From: Pseudomonadota bacterium
GTDB lineage: Bacteria > Pseudomonadota > Gammaproteobacteria > Steroidobacterales > Steroidobacteraceae
Direction: 5' to 3'
Length of the DNA stretch: 10,503 nucleotides
Assembly (NCBI GenBank): GCA_021780395.1
Contig: JAJXYU010000321.1
Coordinates: 3,541 to 14,043, forward strand
Shown: in pieces, positions 5,800 to 10,503 of the stretch
Numbering within the stretch: position 1 is the stretch's first letter
Layout of the letters: the number at the start of each line of letters is the position of its first letter
The notes under the pieces: model-generated
Database searches by the model: none
What the model was told of the DNA's origin: nothing
Seen by the model: the letters and a program-made list of their open reading frames with translations, nothing else
Translations under genes and position numbers: made by a program

Positions 5800-6476
5800 T
5801 CCCGCTCCAGGACGACAGCCGGTCGTCCTCAAGACCCTACGCGACGGCCGGCTTGATCGCGCTGTGTTTCGCGGTCTTCCTGTGGCAGTCCTCGCTCGAT
5901 GGACCGGCGGCGCGCCGCGCGGTCGATGCGCTCGGCGCGATTCCCGCGGTCGTGTTCGGCGTCGCGAGGCTGCCGCCCGATCTCGTCTGGGTGCCGCGTT
6001 ACGTGCCGGTCCTCACCTCGATGTTCCTGCACGCGAGCTGGATGCACCTGCTCGGCAACGTGCTCTTCCTGTGGATCTTCGGCGCCTCCGTCGAGGACTA
6101 CATGGGGCCGGTGCGGTTCCTCGCGTTCTATCTGTGCAGCGGCATCGCGGCGTTCCTCGCGCAGGGCCTCGCGACGCCGGATTCCGCCTATCCGATCATC
6201 GGCGCGAGCGGCGCGATCTCGGGGGTTCTCGGCGCGTACTTCGTCACGTTCCCGCGCGCGCGCGTGCTGACGCTCGTGGTGTTGCCGTTCTTCTTCACGA
6301 CGATGCGGGTGCCGGCGATGCTGCTGCTGCTGCTGTGGTTCCTCGTGCAGCTCGTGAGCCATTTCGCGGGTCACGACGGCGGCGTCGCGTTCCTCGCGCA
6401 CATCGGCGGCTTCGTCACCGGGATCGTGCTCGCGCCGTGGTTCAAGCGCCGCGATGGCGGCGTCGCGGCGTTGTGA
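5796..6476 (+). CDS. Rhomboid family intramembrane serine protease
   Basis: Rhomboids cleave transmembrane segments inside the lipid bilayer with a Ser-His dyad. The 226-residue product shows a first membrane helix (about 14-32), a loop L1 region containing P-D-L-V-W-V-P-R-Y and the HASWMHLLGNVLFLWIFG element (H79, H84, N88), the catalytic G136-A-S138-G motif, and H202 in FLAHIGGFVTG. About six membrane helices can be counted, ending in a short basic tail (KRR). Both dyad residues and the conserved His/Asn are present, so it should be active. The ATG at 5796 overlaps the stop of the 45-residue gene; the long open frame upstream is a shadow of the M1-like gene. Possible substrates include membrane proteins encoded nearby, but nothing in the sequence shows which. 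Confidence 0.94.
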   Translation: MIPLQDDSRSSSRPYATAGLIALCFAVFLWQSSLDGPAARRAVDALGAIPAVVFGVARLPPDLVWVPRYVPVLTSMFLHASWMHLLGNVLFLWIFGASVEDYMGPVRFLAFYLCSGIAAFLAQGLATPDSAYPIIGASGAISGVLGAYFVTFPRARVLTLVVLPFFFTTMRVPAMLLLLLWFLVQLVSHFAGHDGGVAFLAHIGGFVTGIVLAPWFKRRDGGVAAL

Positions 6477-6482
6477 TAGAGT
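6474..6482 (+). promoter_or_regulatory. Candidate extended -10 before the sheath-like gene
   Basis: TGATAGAGT (TGn plus TAGAGT, 4 of 6 to consensus) overlaps the rhomboid stop and lies 35 bases before the sheath-like start. It has the same form as TGCTAGACT upstream of the first TPM gene. No clear -35 is visible. The 40-base gap here breaks an otherwise overlapping run of genes, so a separate promoter is plausible but unproven. Confidence 0.22.
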
Positions 6483-6516
6483 TCCCCGAGCGCCCACGAG
6501 CGTCGAGGGACCAGCG

Positions 6517-8136
6517 ATGTCGAGTGATCCGAGTCCACGGCTCGGGGAGGAGCGCAGCCCGCAACCGTCGATCACGCGTCTGCCGACCGGCCGGGTCGCG
6601 TTCGTCGGCCGCAGCCTGCGCGGACCGGTCGACCAGCCCACCCGGGTCTCGAGCTTCGCGCAGTTCCAGAGCGTGTTCGGCGGACTCTGGCAGCCGAGTC
6701 CGCTCGGCTATTGCGTCGAGCAGTTCTTCGACAACGGCGGGCGCGACGCGATCGTCGTCCGGATCGCGAACGGCGCGCGCGGCGCGACCGTGACGCTGCC
6801 GACCGGCGGCGGCCGCCCGCTCGAGTTGCGCGCGGTCCGACCGGGCAGTCGCGAGTTCCTGCGGGTCTGCATCGACTATGACAATCTGGCGGCCGGCGAC
6901 GCCGGCTCGTTCAACCTGACGATCCAGCGCGTGCGCGCACGCGGCTCGCTGCACGTCGAGGATCAGGAGAGCCACCGCCGGCTGTCGATTCGCGAATCCG
7001 ACGGACCTCGGTTCGTGACCGCGGCGCTCGCGCATTCCGCGCTCGTCCGCGTGGTCGGCGCGCCGCCAGACGCGAGACCGGCGCGCACGGTCGACGCCGA
7101 CAGCGGTCTCGCGACGGGTTGGATCGGCTCGAACGCGGACGGCGACGACGGCGCGCCCTTGACCGACTACGACCTGATCGGCAGCGAAACCGAACGCACC
7201 GGGATGTTCGCGCTCGAGGATGCCGGACCGTTCGACCTGCTGTACGTGCCGCCGCTCGCGCGCGAGCGGGACGTCGGCCTCGCGACCTGGCTGGTCGCCG
7301 AGCGGTTCTGCCGCCGGCGCCGCGCGCTGCTGATCGTCGATCCCCCGCAGGCCTGGCAGACCGCGGACGATGCGATCGAGGGCTTCGAAACCTGGGGGTT
7401 CCAGAGCGAGAACGCGACGATGTTCTTTCCCCGCGTGCTCGCCTACGACAAGCTGCGCGGGCGCTTCGAGACGTTCGCGCCGGGCGGCGCGGTCGCCGGC
7501 ATGCTCGCCCGCCGCGACGCGCGGATGCCGCCGTGGGATGAGTCGGACGAGAGCGTCGAGCCGGTGCTCAGGTCGGGCTACAAGCCGGCCTGCCAGGTCA
7601 CCGAGGCGCAACGCGTCCGGCTGCGCACCTTCGGCGTGAACACGCTGCCGTCGCTGCGACCCGCGTCGCGGCGGGCGGAACGGCCGCGCACGCTCGCCGC
7701 GGCGAGCGCCGCGGACTTCCGTTATCTCGCATCGCGCCGCACCCATTCGTACCTCTTGAGCTGCATCCTGCACGGCACGCGCTGGGCCGCGACCGCCGCA
7801 CCCGGCCCGGACGCGTTCGCGACCATCGAGGCGCAGGTGCGCGAATTCCTCGGTGACCTGTACCGCAGCGGCGCCTTCCCGGGCCGCGGGCCGGACGACG
7901 CGTATTTCGTCGTCTGCGACGAGCGCCTGAATCCCTTGGGCGCCCCAAGGCGCGGCCTGCAGTTCCTGGTGGGCTTCGCCGCCGCGCGCGCCGGCGAGTT
8001 CCATGCCTACCGGGTCGTGCCGGCGACCGACGGCGGCGATGCGCAACCGGTGACCGTGAACCGCTGGCGCGACGCGCGCCTCAGTCCCGAGCAGATCGAA
8101 TGGATCGATCGTCTCGCGAATCGCCTCGAGGCTTGA
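6517..8136 (+). CDS. Contractile phage-tail-sheath-like protein
   Basis: The 539-residue product follows the layout of contractile tail sheath proteins, which form the outer cylinder of myophage tails, pyocins and extracellular injection systems. The N-terminal part has RVAFVGRSLRGPVDQPTRV, then SSFAQFQSVFGGLW and FFDNGGRDAIVVRI (26-83). The middle domain has LTDYDLIGSE (215-224), RALLIVDPP and a degenerate GAVAGMLARRDARMPPW (324-340) where sheaths usually read A-G-x-x-A-R-x-D-x-x-x-G-V-W. The C-terminal domain has GVNTL, FRYLASRRTHSYLLSCILHG, VREFLGDLYRSGAFPGRGPD and DAYFVVCDE, then VGFAAARAGEF. The ATG has a good Shine-Dalgarno (GAGGGA, six bases upstream). No tube, baseplate, spike, ATPase or lysis gene is present within the window. 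Base composition matches the neighbours. It is coupled to the next gene by a TTGA overlap. Confidence 0.82.
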   Translation: MSSDPSPRLGEERSPQPSITRLPTGRVAFVGRSLRGPVDQPTRVSSFAQFQSVFGGLWQPSPLGYCVEQFFDNGGRDAIVVRIANGARGATVTLPTGGGRPLELRAVRPGSREFLRVCIDYDNLAAGDAGSFNLTIQRVRARGSLHVEDQESHRRLSIRESDGPRFVTAALAHSALVRVVGAPPDARPARTVDADSGLATGWIGSNADGDDGAPLTDYDLIGSETERTGMFALEDAGPFDLLYVPPLARERDVGLATWLVAERFCRRRRALLIVDPPQAWQTADDAIEGFETWGFQSENATMFFPRVLAYDKLRGRFETFAPGGAVAGMLARRDARMPPWDESDESVEPVLRSGYKPACQVTEAQRVRLRTFGVNTLPSLRPASRRAERPRTLAAASAADFRYLASRRTHSYLLSCILHGTRWAATAAPGPDAFATIEAQVREFLGDLYRSGAFPGRGPDDAYFVVCDERLNPLGAPRRGLQFLVGFAAARAGEFHAYRVVPATDGGDAQPVTVNRWRDARLSPEQIEWIDRLANRLEA

Positions 8137-8696
8137 GCGCGGCCGCGCCCGGTGCGGCCGCCCCGCCGGCATCCGAGCCGGTGCAGCCGGCCGTGCGCAC
8201 CGTGATCTTCTCGCACGGGAAGGAGAGCGGGCCCTGGGGCGAGAAGATCACCGCGATGGCGGCGGTCGTGCGCGATCTCGGCGCCGCGGTCGAATCGGTG
8301 GATTATCGCGGCATCGACGATCCGCGCGCCCGGGTCGACCGTCTGATCGAGTTGGGCCGCGGCTGCGCCGCGCCGATCGTGCTCGTCGGGTCGAGCCTCG
8401 GCGGGCACGTCTCGGCCGCCGCGGCGCGTGCGCTCGACGCGCGCGGGCTGTTTCTGCTCGCGCCGGCGTTCTACATGCCGGGCTTCGAGGCGCATACGCC
8501 GCGGGACTGCGGCTGCCCGGCCGCGATCGTACACGGCTGGCGCGACGACATCGTCCCGGTCGACCACAGCATCCGCTGGGCTCGCGAACAACTCGCCGAG
8601 CTGCACGTGCTCGACTCCGACCACCGGCTCCAGGACCGGATCCCCGAGATCGGATGCCTGTTGCGCGCCTTCCTCGGGTCCCTCGGCCCGGATTGA
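8133..8696 (+). CDS. Small alpha/beta-hydrolase, probable serine hydrolase
   Basis: The 187-residue product has an Ala/Pro-rich start and then a compact alpha/beta-hydrolase core: strand and oxyanion region VIFSHGKESGPWG (about 24-36), nucleophile elbow G86-S-S88-L-G-G, acid in HGWRDDIVP (D138), and base in DSDHRL (H164). The full Ser-Asp-His triad is therefore present and activity is likely, though the substrate is unknown. The length fits minimal cytosolic members of the YqiA/carboxylesterase-like group; there is no signal or lid domain. I chose the TTG at 8133 because it overlaps the sheath-like stop as TTGA, the pattern used elsewhere in this window. An ATG at 8100 in the same frame would add 11 residues and overlap the upstream gene by 37 bases, and is a real alternative. 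Confidence 0.87.
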   Translation: MSAAAPGAAAPPASEPVQPAVRTVIFSHGKESGPWGEKITAMAAVVRDLGAAVESVDYRGIDDPRARVDRLIELGRGCAAPIVLVGSSLGGHVSAAAARALDARGLFLLAPAFYMPGFEAHTPRDCGCPAAIVHGWRDDIVPVDHSIRWAREQLAELHVLDSDHRLQDRIPEIGCLLRAFLGSLGPD

Positions 8697-8715
8697 GCGG
8701 CCGCGACGTCGCTCA
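8694..8715. terminator. Inverted repeat spanning the two converging stop codons
   Basis: TGAGCG and CGCTCA form a 6-bp stem around ten bases, and the first and last triplets are the stop codons of the converging hydrolase and DUF2059 genes. A 10-base palindrome, GCGACGTCGC, lies inside (8703-8712). There is no T tract on either strand, so a role as bidirectional terminator is only a guess. Confidence 0.2.
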
Positions 8716-9591
8716 GTGCGACGGGTTCGGCGCCGGCTCGGTCGCGTCCTGCGCCTCGCTGCGGGCGATCTCGCGCCAGCTCTCGCCGATCCGCTCGCCG
8801 CAGCGGCGGCTCATCGACCGGTATCCGGCGACCAGCGCGTCGAGCGACGCGTTCACGTAGGTCTTGCCGGCGGGCGATTCGAAGAACGTGAGCATGTCGC
8901 GCAAATCCGCATCGCTCAGGTCGCGGTAATCGTACGCGACGTACCGCTCGAGCGGGACCGTGAGGCTCTTCAGCAGATCGGCCGGCGGCGGCGTCTTCCC
9001 GCCGACGCTCGCGCGGGCATCCTTCAGGTCGAGACCGTAGCCCATCGCCTTGCCGACCGCGAGCGAGCGCTCCATCGTCATGTACACCTCGGCCGCCGAG
9101 TCCGTCGCGCGCGTGGCGGTCGCGATCCGCTGGAAGAGGGCCGCGCGCCGCGCTGAGGCCGGTGCCGCGAGCTTGCCGTCCGCGATCGCGGCGGTCGTCG
9201 CGGCGTCGAGTTTCGCGAGCGCGACGTCGGCGGCGACCATGCGCCGTCCGGTCGGGCTGGCGAGGAACGCGAGGGTCTTCTCGACCGTCGCGGGATCGAG
9301 GTGCGCGGCGAAGGCGGCGAGCGCGGACGGCTCGAACACGTCGATCCGGAACGTGCGCTTCGCGGCCTTGGACACCGCCGCGAGACGGGCGGCGTCGAGC
9401 TTGTGGTGCGACCCGGACTGGAACATCCGCTGCAATCTCTGCGGCATCTCGTCGAGCGACGCCGACACCTGTTCCCGCATCCCCGCGGCGAGATAGAGTC
9501 GCCCCGCCGTGTCGATCGTGACCGACGGCGGCGCCGCGAGCGCGGTCGCGGTCAGGCCGAACAACAGCAGGAAGGGCAGGGTCCTGGTCAT
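8713..9591 (-). CDS. Secreted DUF2059-domain protein
   Basis: The 292-residue product has a clear signal peptide (MTRTLPFLLLFGLTATALA, cleavage about residue 19-20), so it is periplasmic or secreted. The body is helical and contains two related elements: LAFLASPTGRRMVAAD (107-122) and DYRDLSDADLRDMLTFFESP followed by AGKTYV (221-246). The second is the usual DUF2059 signature, in which a helix ends in F-x-x-S-P-x-G-K/R; the first looks like a diverged copy, so the protein probably holds a duplicated unit. The function of DUF2059 is not known. The ATG at 9591 is supported by GGAGAT seven bases upstream. It diverges from plsB and converges on the hydrolase. Confidence 0.88.
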   Translation of the reverse strand: MTRTLPFLLLFGLTATALAAPPSVTIDTAGRLYLAAGMREQVSASLDEMPQRLQRMFQSGSHHKLDAARLAAVSKAAKRTFRIDVFEPSALAAFAAHLDPATVEKTLAFLASPTGRRMVAADVALAKLDAATTAAIADGKLAAPASARRAALFQRIATATRATDSAAEVYMTMERSLAVGKAMGYGLDLKDARASVGGKTPPPADLLKSLTVPLERYVAYDYRDLSDADLRDMLTFFESPAGKTYVNASLDALVAGYRSMSRRCGERIGESWREIARSEAQDATEPAPNPSH

Positions 9592-9623
9592 CGTGATCTC
9601 CGGGTGACGCTGGGAGCCGGGCG

Positions 9624-9629
9624 ATTGTA
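9624..9629 (-). promoter_or_regulatory. Candidate -10 for the DUF2059 gene
   Basis: On the minus strand the sequence reads GTGTACAAT; TACAAT matches the -10 consensus at 5 of 6 positions and is preceded directly by TG. No good -35 is present. A start point near 9617 would give a leader of about 26 bases before the ATG at 9591. Confidence 0.4.
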
Positions 9630-9633
9630 CACT
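9628..9633 (+). promoter_or_regulatory. Candidate -10 for plsB
   Basis: TACACT (4 of 6 to consensus) reads on the plus strand and overlaps the minus-strand TACAAT element for DUF2059 by two bases. It lies 41 bases before the plsB GTG. It is the only AT-rich spot in the 83-base divergent gap, so both promoters probably use it, but the match is weak. Confidence 0.25.
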
Positions 9634-9674
9634 TTAGCGCTCGGCGGGCAGGCCGATCCGAGGAGTGGACGAGA

Positions 9675-10503
9675 GTGCGTTCTCCGTGGGGCCTCGGTCG
9701 GGCATGGCAATGGCTCGTGCGCAAGATCCTGGTCGCATGGGTCAAGGTCGCGGTGAAGCCGGATACCGCGGCCGCCGCGCTCGCGGCGGCCGCGCGTCCG
9801 GTGTGCTATGTGCTCGAGCGCGACGGTCAGAGCGACCTGGCGGTGCTCGGCCTGGTGTGCGGCCGATTGAACCTGCCGAGACCGAGCCGCCGGCTCCTGA
9901 TCGGCGGGACCCGGACCGACCGCGCGCATTTCGAGCTGGAACGGCGCGTCGGTCTGCTGCGCGGCCGCGTCGACCAGCGTCCGTCCCGCACCCTCGTGCA
10001 CCTGATGAGCGCGGTCGCGATGGATCCCGAGTTCGACGTCGATCTCGTGCCCGTCGCGGTGTTCTGGGGACGCGCGGCGCCGAAGGAGTCCAGCTGGTGG
10101 CGGTTCCCGTTCACCGAGACCTGGGGCCTGGTCGGCCGGGTTCGACGGATCCTGACGATCCTCTTCAACGGACGCAACACGCTGCTGCACTTCGGCGAAC
10201 CGATCTCGCTGCGCGCGGCGATGCAGGGCGAGGCGGCGAGCGCCGCGGCGGCGCGGCGCATCCAGCGGTCGTTGCGCGCGACCTTGCGCGCGCAACGGAC
10301 CTCGACGATCGGTCCGGACTTGTCGCACCGGCGCACGATCGTCGTGCGGGTGCTCGCGGCGCGCGCGGTGCGGGCCGCGATCCGTGCCGAGGCGCGCGCC
10401 CGCGGCATCCCGCGGCGGGCGGCGATTCTCGCCGCGAAGCGCTGCGCCGACGAGATCGCCGCGAACTACTCGCAGGCGTTCATCGGCTTCATGTCGGTGC
10501 TGC
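9675..10503 (+). CDS. plsB: Glycerol-3-phosphate 1-O-acyltransferase PlsB, N-terminal part
   Basis: PlsB is the inner-membrane enzyme that puts the first acyl chain on glycerol-3-phosphate, starting phospholipid synthesis. About 276 residues are present and the frame is open at the window edge; E. coli PlsB has 807. Recognisable family segments in order are RPVCYVLERDGQSDLAVLG, LVPVAVFWGRAPKESSWW-like sequence (with an extra Ala), ETWGLVGRVRRILTILFNGR, NTLLHFGEPISLR, a region aligning with A-x-V-G-P-x-L (STIGPDLSHRRTIV), and DEIAANYSQAFI. The catalytic HX4D block (HRSHMDYL in E. coli) would lie just beyond the edge and cannot be checked. The GTG at 9675 is preceded by AGGAG (9661-9665) at nine bases. 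Presence of PlsB rather than only PlsX/PlsY supports a gammaproteobacterial host. Confidence 0.93.
   Translation, partial: MRSPWGLGRAWQWLVRKILVAWVKVAVKPDTAAAALAAAARPVCYVLERDGQSDLAVLGLVCGRLNLPRPSRRLLIGGTRTDRAHFELERRVGLLRGRVDQRPSRTLVHLMSAVAMDPEFDVDLVPVAVFWGRAAPKESSWWRFPFTETWGLVGRVRRILTILFNGRNTLLHFGEPISLRAAMQGEAASAAAARRIQRSLRATLRAQRTSTIGPDLSHRRTIVVRVLAARAVRAAIRAEARARGIPRRAAILAAKRCADEIAANYSQAFIGFMSVL

Noticed and set aside
7934..7950. A perfect 7-bp hairpin (CCTTGGG, loop CGC, CCCAAGG) inside the sheath-like gene
   Set aside because: It lies mid-gene, lacks a T run and encodes ordinary residues in a loop of the C-terminal domain; most likely incidental.
6442..8172. A 576-codon open frame on the minus strand opposite the sheath-like gene
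   Set aside because: It is a low-complexity Arg/Ala/Gly/Asp-rich shadow typical of GC-rich DNA. The plus-strand frame has recognisable sheath domains and a good Shine-Dalgarno.
6517..8696. Prophage or mobile-element region around the sheath-like gene
   Set aside because: No integrase, transposase, attachment-like repeat or composition shift is visible, and only one phage-type gene is present.
8471..9745. A 424-codon minus-strand frame covering the hydrolase end and the DUF2059 gene in another frame
   Set aside because: The DUF2059 frame has a signal peptide, a Shine-Dalgarno and family motifs; this one has none.

Overview
The window is a chromosomal stretch of a very GC-rich proteobacterium. 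Real genes show extreme G/C bias at third codon positions. PlsB, GreB and a pair of TPM-domain proteins together point to a gammaproteobacterium, perhaps near Xanthomonadales or Nevskiales; that placement is inferred from family content, not proven. There is no rRNA, tRNA, CRISPR array, insertion sequence or integrase. The region is compact, with nearly every gap under 160 bases.

Layout: (a) greB lies on the minus strand at the left edge and diverges from a 65-residue orphan gene; two inverted repeats sit in the gap between them. The orphan gene ends in a hairpin plus a strong intrinsic terminator. (b) Two translationally coupled TPM-domain genes follow (1024-2402). (c) A promoter-like sequence at their end precedes a tightly coupled run: a LysM/YkuD L,D-transpeptidase lipoprotein, a large exported protein with the leukotriene-A4-hydrolase/M1 aminopeptidase fold, a 45-residue charged protein, and a rhomboid protease. 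All three junctions are 4-base stop/start overlaps (TTGA, ATGA, ATGA). (d) After 40 bases comes a gene for a contractile-tail-sheath-like protein, coupled by another TTGA overlap to an alpha/beta hydrolase. (e) A secreted DUF2059 protein on the minus strand converges on the hydrolase. It diverges from plsB (glycerol-3-phosphate acyltransferase), which runs off the right edge.

Theme: most proteins act in or on the envelope (peptidoglycan cross-linking, intramembrane proteolysis, exported proteins, phospholipid synthesis). The two most notable items are the M1-family protein, in which the zinc-binding, catalytic and substrate-binding signatures have all been replaced while the surrounding fold sequence is retained (a likely pseudoenzyme), and a tail-sheath homologue with no tube, baseplate or other phage gene beside it, set among housekeeping genes.
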